Part shown: piece after piece, positions 1 through 10,919 of the stretch
Layout of the letters: each line of letters starts with the position of its first letter
How positions within the stretch are numbered: the stretch's first letter is position 1
NCBI GenBank assembly: GCA_034440635.1
Contig: JAOTON010000337.1
Location: 372,001 to 436,000 of the forward strand
Length of the DNA: 64,000 bases
Direction of reading: 5' to 3'
Source of the DNA: Lepas anatifera
Lineage: Eukaryota; Arthropoda; Thecostraca; Lepadidae
The notes under the pieces: model-generated
Told to the model about the DNA's origin: nothing
What the model saw: the letters and a program-made list of their open reading frames with translations, nothing else
Databases searched by the model: none
Translations under genes and position numbers: made by a program

Positions 1-297
1 TCAAATACTTTGCCGTCTGTCCGAAATTTCACGGCCGCTCTCCTGTCTGAAAAAGAGATCGAACAATTCGCAGCAGTCTTGAATCTAAGGAGAGACACGC
101 ATGAAGCGAAGTGGAAGGAATTAGAAGGGTTATTTAGAAACGACTCATGCATGCCTATGAATATGCGGAGCATAGTGCAGCTGAGGGACATACCTCTGCC
201 CCGTAGATGTACTCGGTATTGTTGCCATTTCATGGAGTACCAGTACACACTTACAGAGCGCGTTCGGAATGGTTGCAAGGGAGGTGTAAGTCAATGA
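1..297 (+). CDS. unidentified coding-looking stretch at the window edge
   Basis: Frame 1 is open from the window edge to a stop at about 295-297 and reads SNTLPSVRNFTAALLSEKEI, then EQFAAVLNLRRDTHEAKWKE, then LEGLFRND. The first 50 residues are charged and helix-like in a way that looks coding rather than random. The rest is less convincing. A possible donor GTGTAAGT lies near 287. I do not recognise the family. It is on the opposite strand from CASK, so if real it is an exon of a nested gene, a retrocopy or a transposon fragment. It may equally be chance. Confidence 0.22.
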   Translation, partial: SNTLPSVRNFTAALLSEKEIEQFAAVLNLRRDTHEAKWKELEGLFRNDSCMPMNMRSIVQLRDIPLPRRCTRYCCHFMEYQYTLTERVRNGCKGGVSQ

Positions 298-1365
298 AAT
301 GCAATGTAAATGAGAAGCATGTGCTGTTCTTGCGTGCATGTATCGTCTACGCTGTGACTGCTTGCGAGGCGCGTCTTGCGTTGTGTGGTATGAGGGAGAG
401 GGTTAAATTGTGTGTGTTTTGCCGTCACGAACTGTCATAAATCACAGTAACGCCAATATGTGGCGTAAGGATAGATTCGAAACGGAATTGGTGGTTGTGC
501 TGGAGGGAACGAGGCGAAGCGGCGTCATAATAGTCGTGAAACGGCGTTTTGTGATCTGGGTGTTTCATTTTGCGTTTCTGTGGAACTCTTGTAGAGTTAC
601 TAGACTCATATGCAGCTAGAGCCGGGAGTGTTGTTCCTCGTGTTATCTTGGTTCCTTTTTAGGTGTAGTGCGTTTCAAACGGTAGAGGATGGTTGCTGCC
701 AGTGAACAGATTGTAGAGGCGGTCTGTATGGTGCGGTGATAATATTGTGAGCTTTGACAATACATCTGATGTCGGAAAAAACATAGGGCGATATGAAATG
801 GGGTTAAGGCTCGTATGCTGGTAAGAAATATCCACAATAAACTTCTTGTTTTAAGACTAGGCACCAGTCCTGTATTGAACCTATCATTCGCGGGCAGAGG
901 GAACTTTATGCCTCCCTGAAATTTAATTTCAGATCATTATTCAGCATTCTTAAATATATCCCAGAGGGAGTTTCCATGGAATCTATGATACGGTTAACTT
1001 CACTGCTAATACCACGATGCGAAATACCCCAGTGGCAAGCAGCCCCTCCGACAGCCAGCACAGATATCGGATGTGACGTCACACATCGTGCATATAACAT
1101 GGGAAAATTAAATGATTAAATATCAAATTTTCGAAAAAGAGGCCCAGAATCGAAGACAAAATGCTTGTTTATTGCATTTGGACAAACTTGATCATCTGTA
1201 TCCTCACAAATTCGTAGCGAGCGTGTTGTTGAGCAGTTTGGCACACGGCCCATTGGTGGCCTTCGCCCTTGACGTCACTGGGGCGTAGGAATCCTCTGAA
1301 CGTACCTTTAAGTAAAGGTTCTTGAGTGGCAAGTGACAACGCAAGGCGGTGAGAAGCAGTCGTAC
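298..1365. other. intronic, nothing assignable
   Basis: This is presumed CASK intron downstream (in transcript sense) of the 1366-1504 exon. I searched the minus strand for the HOOK and guanylate-kinase start and did not find it. There is no repeat structure worth naming. Confidence 0.6.
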
Positions 1366-1504
1366 CTTGCTCGCGTTTGGACTTGTCCATTGCAGAGCAG
1401 GCGGTGCGGTACTCCTGGAGCTCGGGGGAGGGAATGAGACCAGCCGGCGACGCTGAGCCCTCCTTCCGCGCCTGCCACCACTGGTGGTCGTCTTTGCTGA
1501 TTAT
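1366..1504 (-). CDS. CASK: CASK exon: second half of the SH3 domain, start of HOOK
   Basis: This 139-bp exon (46 codons plus one base) reads [20 protein letters not shown], then [20 protein letters not shown], then KSKREQ. It contains the SH3 tryptophan pair (HQWWQAR) and the conserved LIPSPELQE strand, and it ends at the start of the basic HOOK segment that links to the guanylate-kinase domain. The acceptor CAG lies at plus-strand 1505-1507 and the donor GTACGA at 1360-1365. The extra base means the next exon begins in phase 1. No HOOK continuation (FG.KKKQ.KDKYLAKHNA in the family) was found in 1-1365, so the remaining exons lie off the left edge. The polypyrimidine tract is replaced by short TGACC repeats (see findings), which is odd for a constitutive exon. 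EYRTAC replaces the common EWR.AC. Confidence 0.96.
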
Positions 1505-2259
1505 CTGCCGTCAGGTCAGGTCACGTCAGGTCACGGGTCACACAGGAAAGTCACTCGAAGGGAATGCGACATCTTCAGAATGGACTTTGAGCTGAGAAAC
1601 AGGTGATAGAGCATAACATGAAACTAATGGTGTATCCTTGCATTCTTCCTAGAACCACTGGCGGCGGAATAAGAAGGGCGCCGAGGCACGGTTCCCCCTT
1701 AAATCAGAAATTTTAACACTAGCCTTATGGCGTTGACAGGAAAGAAATGGGTTGAAAAACCCATGGTGCCCCTCTTAAATTAGGACGTTCCGCCGTCACT
1801 GCCCTAAACCCTACATTTGCTGCGCAACACGATGAGTTGATAACGGATTCCGTTCCAAGCGGCGCTGTACTGGCACCAGTCACCACTGAACAGCCAAGGC
1901 TAGCCGTTAGGGCCCTCTGGGAACGGAGCTTCGTACCCGTGCGCATTAAAGTAGTACGCTCATGGAGAGCTGCTGCTCCGTAGGATGCGAGCTCTAAGAG
2001 ACACGAAATATGTCACCAGTAACTTTTCGGTAGGCTCTACACGCCTGAAAGTCGGTTCGAAGCCCACCGAAAGATTTATCCACATTTTTTTTATTTTCAT
2101 AAATTTTGTCCAAGCTGTTCTCAGTTCTACTTGTTTTTTTTAAATTTTTTTAGGAGTCGGAGTCTCACTAAAGTCATCAAGGGGATTTGTCACGGAGACC
2201 CCGACCCCACCACCCGAACGAACAACTCCCACAATGAAGGGTTGATTTAGAAGCCAAAG

Positions 2260-2468
2260 TTTAACGTCCCACAAAGCACAGGGACGGCCGCCCCGCTCAG
2301 GTCACCCTCTCACCAGTCAGTTGTCAGCCGACCTGTACGTCGGGTAAACTATTGAGCGCCGGAGCGTCTCAGGGGAACCGATCCCAAGCCTGGGCATGCA
2401 CTGCCACTGCATGCTTCTGAACAGCGAGCCGGAGCCCAACGCTCTACCAACTGAGCTACCAGGGCGGC
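2260..2468 (-). mobile_element. tRNA-derived SINE, family 1, copy 1
   Basis: Read on the minus strand, the right end begins with a tRNA-like head, GCCGCCCTGGTAGCTCAGTT then GGTAGAGC, which has a good Pol III A box. A weaker B box (GGGATCGGTTCCCC) follows near plus-strand 2380. The body ends in a GGGACGTTAAAC-type 3' tail at 2260-2272. A second copy at 46129-46322 aligns along the whole length in the same orientation, including the odd spacer between the boxes. The spacer and body make this a SINE rather than a tRNA gene. Confidence 0.8.
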
Positions 2469-2786
2469 AATTCCCTTCAATCAACCAGTACAACCCATCA
2501 TGTATTACCGCAACACCAATTGATGGATATTAAACGGTGGTGGCTTATATATTTTGGGGCTTATAGCACCACTGCCGTCTGGCGTGCAACTCTTCCTGTT
2601 GAAGGGTTTTGGGCGCTTGCTCCTTGTTGGAAGCCGCCGGGCCTTCCCGGGTGGCTGCGGGCAGCTCGCTGACCCCGGTGGTGGCTTGTATACTGAAACA
2701 AACTAAGAGAAAAAGATGAACAAACACAAACAAGTGGAACAAATAATACAATAGTTGTGCCCACAATCCCGAAAATAGGCACACGT

Positions 2787-2950
2787 GCATGGCTCGGTGG
2801 TAGAGCACCTGCCTCCCGAGTCCATGGTCCCGGGTTCCAGGCCCGGAGGGTTCTCTGAATCACAACAACCTGATCCCCAAAAACCCTTCTAACAGTGTAG
2901 GGTTTGCGACGCCGTATAGCCTTAGCAGTTGGTGGGTCGTTAAGTCATTA
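2787..2950 (+). mobile_element. tRNA-derived SINE, family 2, copy 1
   Basis: The head is ATGGCTCGGTGGTAGAGC (A box) followed by GTCCCGGGTTCCAGGCCCGG (B box). The body runs CCCTTCTAACAGTGTAGGG to GCGACGCCGTATAGCCTTAG, and the 3' tail contains GTGGGTCGTTAAGTC. Body and tail match copies at 18055-18233 and 33245-33410, which are far more diverged in the head. No cloverleaf can be completed, so it is not a functional tRNA gene. Confidence 0.82.
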
Positions 2951-3310
2951 TTAGTGCCTATATAAGCCCACCCAAATACAAAAGAAAGAGGAGGGGGAGG
3001 GGTGTTTCAATCAAACTCGAGATATCCTGTTAAAGTAAATGAGCCACTTTTATAAAATACTTTGAACTAAGATAACAGTGTGATAGACGAGTCAGGAAAT
3101 CACTCCTGGCATATTTCATTTCAGCCCATATTCCTAATGTAGCAAACCCACACCATCTGTAGTTTAAATAAGGGGCAACTAAGACACCAATAAAAACATG
3201 AGGGAATCCTTTTTCAGCCGGTTGCAACGACTTGATTGGCCAAATACTACCCCCTCCCCCTCCAGTCATTGAACATACCATGCTACCGAGGAAGCCATCC
3301 TTAGCCATAT

Positions 3311-3519
3311 CAGGGGCGGACGCAGACCCGAGTTTTGGGGGGCAAACCCATGTCTGCCTCTCCTCCTGGGGGAGCGAATTTTTTTGCTCTACAGACCTAG
3401 TGTAAACCTCTTTTTTAAATTTCTCCGGCGTTTCAGGGAGGGGGGCAAAATATAGTTGCCCCCCTCCAGCGCTTTGGGGGGCACGGCCGGAATGCGCCCC
3501 CCCCCTGAGTCCGCCAATG
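3311..3519. mobile_element. hAT-like MITE, GGGGCGGACGCAG family, copy 1
   Basis: This 209-bp element has termini CAGGGGCGGACGCAG and, reverse-complemented, CATTGGCGGACTCAG. It is flanked by the near-perfect 8-bp duplication AGCCATAT / AGCCATAG (3303-3310, 3520-3527). The interior shares runs such as ACAGACCTAGTGTAAAC and TTTCTCCGGCGTTT with the copy at 29164-29350. It has no coding capacity. The 8-bp duplication and CAG-type ends point to mobilisation by a hAT transposase. Confidence 0.88.
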
Positions 3520-4094
3520 AGCCATAGGCATATATACTTGCTGTGCCTTTCAATTTACCAACTTTACATGCTGTTAAACCCTAAAGAGAAAAATAACATC
3601 TATGTTTGAAAAAGAAGATTGAAATTAATATCCATGTCATCCTGTCTCGTCGTTCTGATTTTAAATGAAAAAAATGGGATGAAATATGGAACATCGATGG
3701 TGTGCTGCACTTGGTGAAAGTTCTAAGCCAGTCTATGCTGTACCTGTGATCCAGATTATTACCTTGCACACGTCAAAAACTGTTGCTTTGATAAAATGGG
3801 ATAGCTGTTGTTCTGAGTGACTTAATGTGGAAACAAATAGTGTATTCCTGATTTTCAGACTTAATCGCCTATAAACTGTGCTTTTGTAATTCCGGGAAAG
3901 TGGCACATTCCCTTTAAAGGAGTATACTACATATTGCCTGTCAGTGGCGGCGGATGCTCTTTTCGGATGGGAAGGGGGGCAATAATTTTTCCATGGGGCC
4001 CCCTTGACGATGGGGGCCCCTCTGCAGCAAGGGCCCCTCTAAAAACTGCAATAGATTGGTTGGGACTTGTTGCCTGAGGTCAGAGGCATAAGCG

Positions 4095-4229
4095 CAGGGG
4101 CGGATCCAGGGGGCTGAGGGGCTTCAGGCCCCCTTTGCCCCATTTTTGCCATTTTTCGCCCTATGCCCCCTTTTTCGCCATTTTTCAAAGCTCAGCCACT
4201 CCTCTAGCAAAATTCTGGTTCCGCTCCTG
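4095..4229. mobile_element. 135-bp hAT-like MITE nested in a larger hAT element
   Basis: Terminal inverted repeats are CAGGGGCGGATCCAG and, reverse-complemented, CAGGAGCGGAACCAG. The perfect 8-bp target duplication is CATAAGCG (4087-4094, 4230-4237). The interior is repeated CCCCNTTTTTCGCCATTTTT-like text with no coding potential. It sits inside 3942-5755 and is therefore younger than that element. Confidence 0.9.
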
Positions 4230-4654
4230 CATAAGCGTCACAAATGGTAAGAGTTGTATTTGGCCCAGTAAAAAAAATGGCTATTCCTCCCTGTTGTTTA
4301 GCTGGCCCGTTTAAAACATGGTTTTGCCTTCCCATTCTATTTTCCACACGATCTCGGATTCCAAGGTGTAATATGTTTCCTGCATTACAGCAAAATAAGC
4401 AGCGTATTTAACATATAGATATCGAAATATGGATCTGCGTTTTATAGGTTTACGTAAGCCTTGGACATTGAACGTCAGAGCTTTAGCGTCACGTTAGGAG
4501 TTAGGCAAAATTTATAACAACGGCCTTCCGACGCAAATAGTTCCTCTTTTAAAAAGTATGAGAACTGTGGGCGCTTTGATGCTGTCGTCTATATCGGCAG
4601 GGAAAAAAACGCAAATGACAAGCATACTGACTTGAGCACACACAAGACCAATCT

Positions 4655-5590
4655 CGTGGACCTGAGACACAGCTCGGGGCTCCTTGAAACGGAGCTTGAG
4701 GGGCTCCTAGAGATCAAGCTCGAATGCCCCCGAACCCAAGCTCAGGGCCCTGAGACCAAGCTCGAGGCTCCTGAGACCAAGTTTGGGGGCCTCTGAAACA
4801 AAGCTTGGAGGCCCCTGAAACCAAGCTCAAGGCCCCCTAAGACCAATCTCGGGAGCCCCTTAGACCAATCTCGGAGGCCCCCTGAGACCAAGCTCGGAGC
4901 CCTGAGACACAGCTCAGGGCCCCCTGAGACCAAACTTGGGGGGGGCTCCTAGAGATCAAGCTCGAATGTCCCCGAGCCCAAGCTCAGGGGGCCCTGAGAC
5001 CAAGCTCAGGGGCCCCTGAGACCAAGCTTGGCGGCCTCTGAAACCAAGCTTGGAGGCCCCTGAAGCCAAGCTAAAGGTCCCTTAAGACCAATCTCGGGGG
5101 CCCTTTAGACCAATCTGGGAAGCCCCTTTATACCAATCTTGGGGGGCCCTGAGACCAATCTCAGAACCATATCAGGTCACGTTCGGGATCCTCCTGAGAC
5201 TAAGCTTGGAGGGCCCCTGAGACCAAGCTCGGGGGCCCCCTTAGACAAGCTCCGGAGACTCTTAGACAATCTCAGGGCCCCTGAGACCGAGCTCGGGGGC
5301 TCCCATAAGCTTAAGCTTGGGTGCCTTGCGACCAGCCTTGGGGGCCCTTAGACCAAGCTTGGGGGTCCTTGAGACGAAGCTCGGGGGGGCGAGGAACAGC
5401 TCGGGGGCCCCTAAGACAGAGTGGGGGCCCTGATACCAGGCTCGGGGGCCCGTTAGACCAAGTTCTGGGCCCCCTGAGACCAGGGTCGAGGGGCCCCTTT
5501 AGGCTAAGCTTGGGGGCCCCTAAAGGCCAAGCTAGAGGGTCCCCGAGCGCAAGCTAGAGGGGCCCCGAGCCCAAGCTAAGGGCCCCTGTG
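4655..5590. repeat. minisatellite, unit about 23 bp
   Basis: Roughly 40 degenerate tandem units of the form CCCTGAGACCAAGCTCGGGG run through the interior of the hAT element at 3942-5755. Units vary by substitution and small indels, and one non-repeat interruption lies near 5160-5190. All long frames across it are artefacts of the repeat. Confidence 0.92.
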
Positions 5591-5902
5591 ATAAAGCTCG
5601 GACACTGTCCAAACCGAGAAACTGTTAAGGGCTCAGTCAGGTCGTTCATAAACTTTCAGAAAAGAACCAAGCTAGAATTGCGTTTTTCTGGGGCCCCTCT
5701 GATAATTTGGGGGGGGGCAACTGCTCCCCTCACCCCCCTTTATCCGCCACCACTGTTGCCTGTTGACGTGCAAGATACAAGTTTCCATACACTTTCCCTC
5801 AAAACAGGCATACGTTGACATGGAGCACAAATACAGACAGTGTCACCGTTCTGCTACAGACCGTAAGAACAGCCCTTTAAACGCTTCTATTTGGCGACTC
5901 AC

Positions 5903-6001
5903 CTGCAGGATATCCCCAGTGTGGAAAGGAACGCCCGCCTGCGCACATGGGATGAGATCGTCTTGCATAGGGTCGTACTCGAACTGAGCTCGCACGTAGA
6001 T
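5903..6001 (-). CDS. CASK: CASK exon: first half of the SH3 domain
   Basis: This 99-bp exon encodes 33 residues, [20 protein letters not shown] followed by [13 protein letters not shown]. It matches the SH3 N-terminal half of CASK, where AQFEYDP takes the place of the usual ALYDY motif and DDLIPC...GI.F..GDILQ is the RT-loop and following strand. The acceptor is CAG at plus-strand 6002-6004 and the donor GTGAGT at plus-strand 5897-5902; phases are 0 and 0. The 43-kb intron upstream and 4.4-kb intron downstream split the SH3 fold between strands. In MAGUKs this SH3 is non-canonical and packs against the guanylate-kinase domain rather than simply binding proline-rich peptides; that statement is family knowledge, not visible here. 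Confidence 0.97.
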
Positions 6002-6019
6002 CTGGGCCGAGACCAGCGG

Positions 6020-7053
6020 GGCGAGGACACAGGTCAGACGGGGCGGGTCAACACACACGACGGCGCACAACGGGTCAACACCAACAATACAGGACCAAAA
6101 ATCACCGAATGATTTCCATCTTAGCAATATGTTAGAGTTTCAGGAAAATTACAATGAACGGAAATTACAAAAAGATTGATCGCATTCTGGGCTCGGGAGG
6201 GGCCAGAATGCGATAAGGCCAGAATGCAAAAAGTTGGGGCTTTTGAAGGGGAGGGGGGGGTTAGCTCAATTCAGACTTAGGCAGAAGAAGAAGATTCAGT
6301 AGTAATGCCATCAATGAACTTGTGGCAAGGGCTCGCTGAAAATGATAGAAGCTATTACATACCGTCATTACTGTCAACAAAAAGTAGGTACTAAACACAC
6401 GCTTCAGAATCAAGTTATTACCTATAACAGTTTTCACTCGCATTCCGAAACCTAGCCTGAAACTGATGTGAACACAACATCTCACGCTACACCAAGCACC
6501 ACACCGCCACCAAAGACACAGTTCCCATCACATTACTTATCACTCTTTCCACAGAAGCACAGCGAATATATCAGACATAGGATGCAAGCGCGTCAACCAT
6601 CTCCACATTCCGCAGCACGACGATGAACCCATCACCGCGCTGAATACAGGAGTGATGAGGGCGATGATGGCAGCACCTTCTACAAATAGCAGGCTGTGGC
6701 GGCAGGACCATTACCATGCCCAAGAGCATGAGGCATGTAGCCGATTCCCACCACTATCGGATCAGTAATGATCTCCCTCAGAAATGGCTGGGCGCCGCGG
6801 ATACCATTGCGGCTGGAGATCGCGGAACACGAGTTGGAGGCTCGGAACGAATCGGTCCAGCCTGGGCTTGGATAGCACAATCCTGCAGGTGGTGAATCGA
6901 GCGCTGAAATTGATACTGTGATTGGATAGTCCACTGCTGCATCGGTCTAAAATAACCTCCATCCGTACGAGTTTGGATTAACTTTCCGGATATTCGACCT
7001 TCGAAGCAGCAGGCGGAAGATATCAAACATCGGCGTTTGTGCTGCTCATAATG
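6020..7053. other. intronic, nothing assignable
   Basis: This stretch immediately upstream (in transcript sense) of the SH3 exon is a unique-looking mixture. The only oddity is a duplicated GGCCAGAATGC phrase near 6200-6225. No gene or element boundary was found. Confidence 0.5.
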
Positions 7054-7110
7054 TCGATAGGTATACATATATACCCCGATAGGTATGATATCGATAGGTG
7101 TACGTATACA
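7054..7110. repeat. short tandem repeat of CGATAGGT units
   Basis: Three diverged units, each beginning CGATAGGTATACAT or similar, follow one another at about 20-23 bp spacing. Confidence 0.6.
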
Positions 7111-7578
7111 TCTGTCAAAATACATGCAACGCAGCAATTAAAATAGTTTCACTGCTCCAACAGAACAATTTGGGAACTAAAAAAACCTAAGTTTACCAGA
7201 AAAAGTAACTGCCGCTGAATGTCGGGCAATGATCTCCAAACCACCAGAACACGCTACCAACTCGGATGATGTCTTTGTACAAGGATGGGGTGTCAATTAC
7301 AGGGTGTCCTGGACAATTTCAGACCCGGGCAAAATAAAAAGTCCATTATCTCACTAAAAAAACGGCTGTGATCGCAAATGCAAATACGGCCGATAACACA
7401 TCTCCTGCAGCTTCCACGTCACTCCAAGAAACCACCATCACCAGTCTCAGTCTACCTGCGGGAAACAGTGGTGAAGACGGAGTTCTCCCGCAGCCAGCTT
7501 TGGCACATCCCGCAAATATGAAACGGCGCAGGGTTCTGCTGGCACGCGGACGGCAGTATGATTGGCGTCATCATCAAC

Positions 7579-7657
7579 ATAATAAGAAGAAGAATAATAA
7601 TAATAATAACAATTATAATAATAATAATTATAATAATAATCATAATTACAACAATAC

Positions 7658-7747
<90 letters not shown>
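7579..7747. repeat. compound trinucleotide microsatellite (AAT)n then (CAT)n
   Basis: An imperfect AAT/AAC tract changes near 7690 to about 18 perfect CAT units. The apparent 100-150-codon frames across it (poly-Asn/His, poly-Ile, poly-Met) are microsatellite artefacts. Confidence 0.95.
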
Positions 7748-8113
7748 CGTATATTTGGCTCAAATCAAAATAAGTGATAAGACCATAGCTTATTTGAATC
7801 GTTCACTTAGATACAGATAACAAAATCAAGTCCGATGCTCATTATATACCATGTTTCCTTTTCTACTGCGCGTGATTTTAGGCTAGCTCATGGACATCAT
7901 GTTCCACTCGAAAACCTCTTGCTGGCAAAACTGGCGGATAGGGACGACGCAAATATCTGTAATTCTTTTGAAATCTTACAGGCAAGGCAAGGATAGAGAT
8001 AAGGCGATATTGCTCAGCGTGTGTATTCCCCGTGCCAACAATTTACAACACCAGCAACTGCCCGGAAATTATAGAGTTGAACAAGACACGAGTCCTCGAA
8101 CAAGTTATCACAG

Positions 8114-8345
8114 CTTAGGCTGATCCAGGATTGCTGATCGGGGGAGGCACCTTCGGGGGGGCGCCATCGGGACCAGGGGGCGCCACTTTTGACCGGCAAA
8201 ACCTATCAGGTGGGCGCCAATTTTCGCATTTCGCATCCTGGGGGGAATGGGAAGCGACATTTCAGGGGGCGCCATCGACTATTTCATGGGGCGACGAGGG
8301 TTGATGGGGGGCACGTGCCTTCTTTGCCCCCTGGATCCGCCTATG
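8114..8345. mobile_element. hAT-like MITE, CATAGGCGGATCCAG family, copy 1
   Basis: This 232-bp element has left end CTTAGGCTGATCCAGGATTG, and its right end reverse-complemented is CATAGGCGGATCCAG. The perfect 8-bp duplication is TATCACAG (8106-8113, 8346-8353). The interior repeats GGGGGCGCCA blocks and aligns with the copy at 35736-35977. Confidence 0.88.
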
Positions 8346-8353
8346 TATCACAG

Positions 8354-10154
8354 TCGAAATAAAAAGTGAATCACGGAAGATTGAAGAAAAATATTCCATC
8401 GGTATTGTACGCCAGCGTGAAAATCACACTCCAAAGTGTACAACGAGCAATCAAGCTGGTGACTGTGACATCACATTCAGCGCTGGGATTGGAAATGTAC
8501 GACGGGAACAAAAGAGCAGGCATAAGTTACGCGAACCGATGCCCATGGTCAAAGCAGCAAGAGACATAGCTCTATCCAGAAAGTAGGAATATGTCAGCAC
8601 TTCCGGTGTCGTGCCAGATTTACTGCTACAGCCCTCGCTTGCAATGTTGAACTGAGTGCATGGGTTGGTGTGACCAAGTGAAAGCATGGAAGGGGACACT
8701 AATGTCGAACGTTACCCATCCACTGCTTACTAATACAGTGGAGGCGGAACCAACCGCAAAATAGTCTACTTACGTCTCCGAATGCCACCTGTTTGGGCGC
8801 TATATAACTTCTAAGAGGTTTGTACACCCGCAACGCCAAGTGACTAACTAACTGTCTGGGTTACAGCTAACTTCCCGAGAGCCAACATTTATATATGATG
8901 GGAGCAGTGTGTGGTTAAGAACAGGAGCCTAACGTTCCTGGAAACCCTAATTTAGTTGAAAAATGATTAAATATCAGAAAAACATACATACTGGTATGTG
9001 ATCACACGGTTATTTGCCTCATTTTCCAACTACTTTTGTTCCCGAAAGTTCATTTCGTCAGCCAGTTGCCCCTAAAAATGATTTAGCTAATAAGTCCGGC
9101 ACACCTCTATTATACAAGATAATTCTCTATCGACTATCTGAGAGAGATTATTGACCTCTTACACATGCTTGAGGTGCTACCCAGGCTACACATTGCGCGG
9201 AATCATTTGACAGAAAGTATCTGGACAATCGTGCGGTAGCACGACTCATTTCCTACAGAGCCTGCAACGCCAAATAAGCATCTATGCATCAATACAGAAA
9301 AAAATGTTCCCGAGGTCCGATTTCAGACTTATTTTACTTCTGCATTAGGGAAGGTCATTTCGAAATTCTCTCACCTCTGAGTTAGGCAAAGTCATGCGCA
9401 ATAGTAAAATATGCGAAGGGATGATCAGTCGAATTTGATTTTGCACGCTACCTATTTATTCACCCTCTCTGCCTAAAGCCTTCACTGCTGTGCTGAGCGG
9501 CTTCATGCTGTTATCGGACGAGACAGAGGCCTTTTTTAAAGCGGCGAGGAAGCATGATGTCACCCTTACTGGAAATAAGCCCGAAGGGACGCCAGTTGAA
9601 AGGAACGTGGCCCTCTGACGCCAGACACCACATGTGAGCCGAGGGCGAGCCACCTGTCGTTTTGAGTGCTATGCAGCCGACCCTGACCAAATTTCTTCTC
9701 ATTGGAATATACATAATTATAGAATATCTGGCTGGATATGATGTTTTACATTGCTAACGGTCACTTAACCTCCTGCAGGTAGTCTTCTTGAGCTCTGGCG
9801 ATAGTTGACCTTAGCGCGAATCATATCAAGGCCCTCGGGTGAGCGCATGCTTCATGGTCGCAATTTTCAAGTCCAATTTCTTGACTGAAGCCACAATGCC
9901 CATTCAAGAATCCCCCAACATGTGTTGGGGCTTTTCGACTATCCGAGGCGGCTGGACACTGGAAGTTCGCTGGCTGTAATTCTTTCAGCTGATCACAGCT
10001 GCCACATACCCTCCACCAGTCTCTAACAAGGGCCTGGCAGCTTTCATGTTCAAGGCACACTGAGCTGCGGCAATGTTGACAGGATTTTCGTACCTAGCCC
10101 GAATCCTTGTGACACCAGGAACCTTTTTCCAAGACTCAGGAGACTTCCACTGGT
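8354..10154. other. intronic, nothing assignable
   Basis: About 1.8 kb of sequence with no recognised repeat family, RNA gene or protein motif on either strand. Confidence 0.5.
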
Positions 10155-10302
10155 CACTGGCGGATGCAGGGGAGGGGGCAAACCGAGCAGCCGCCCACCC
10201 AAACCCCCGACTTCTGCCGATTTTCTTTAAAAACATGTTTTTTCGCGATGTTGGGCCCCGTTGCCCCCCCCCACTGAAACCGTCGGTCCGGATAGGGCCC
10301 TG
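10155..10302. mobile_element. decayed hAT-like MITE
   Basis: The left end CACTGGCGGATGCAGGGG resembles the CAGTGGCGGATCC ends of the intact elements. A degenerate inverted right end, CAGGGCCCTATCCGG when reversed, lies 148 bp away. The flanking 8-mers CCACTGGT and GTACTGGT agree at 6 of 8 positions. Confidence 0.5.
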
Positions 10303-10919
10303 GTACTGGTCCTGTTCAAAACCTCCTTCCCAACATACTGCAAACAGAGCAAGCTTTCTGACACGTTTTATAGATAGATCACAAAAATTCTAATTGGTTC
10401 TCAAATAAGCAGTGAACAACATCGGCATACATGGACCCCTTCAAGGGCTTACACTTGGTGGTTTTGAGGATTTGCTTAGTGCAAGTCGATAAGGAGAGTG
10501 TCTGTTCCATGCACCAGACAATAAAGCATTCCGAGAGAACAAAAGTCCACAATCGGGCGGGAAGTCAGTCAGTAACAAGAGCAGTGTCTCTCGGGTCGCG
10601 ATCCGGAACTGCTCTGAGCTTCCCACAAATTGTAACATCCCAACGATCATGCTTTCGCTCTTCCCCAGACATCCTTTTAGATTAGATCGCTCTTTTGGCC
10701 AAGCCTTTTAAATGGAGCGGCCTACCACATCGTCAGCACGATCTAAAAGTCTGAGCCTTAGTCCGACCGACCGACCGGGTTGATGACATGTTCGGAAACT
10801 GAGCAGTCCTAAAGCCCCAGCCATCTCCAGATGCCCTCCAATCATTTCATTTTGTGTCAGAAGGTTCAGCCGCGCACTGAACCCGGCACCGCCTGGGCTC
10901 TTTTCGTACACACCATCAT

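Larger units (their letters stand above)
3942..5755. mobile_element. 1.8-kb non-autonomous hAT-like element carrying a minisatellite
   Basis: The left end is CAGTGGCGGCGGATG and the right end, reverse-complemented, is CAGTGGTGGCGGATA. Both are flanked by the perfect 8-bp target duplication TTGCCTGT (3934-3941, 5756-5763). The interior holds another hAT MITE (4095-4229) and a long minisatellite (4655-5590). Both subterminal regions are rich in GGGGCCCCTC runs, so the minisatellite may have grown from the element's own subterminal repeats. No transposase frame is present. Confidence 0.88.
1505..5902 (-). other. CASK intron between the two SH3 exons (about 4.4 kb)
   Basis: The intron is bounded by a GTGAGT donor at the 5903 end and a CAG acceptor at 1505-1507. 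It contains one SINE of each family, a 209-bp hAT MITE, and a 1.8-kb hAT element that itself carries a second MITE and a large minisatellite. Stretches 1550-2250, 2960-3300 and 3530-3930 show nothing I can assign. Confidence 0.9.

Noticed and set aside
2260..2468. tRNA gene on the minus strand
   Set aside because: A good A box, but the B-box spacing and stems do not form a cloverleaf, and the long body repeats elsewhere; it is a SINE.
4742..5557. Repeat-rich frames reading RLGGPETKL-like periodic protein
   Set aside because: These are translations of the 23-bp minisatellite.
7368..7820. 150-codon plus-strand frame and overlapping frames across the trinucleotide tract
   Set aside because: Poly-Asn/His, poly-Ile and poly-Met runs are direct readings of the AAT/CAT microsatellite; no motif outside it.
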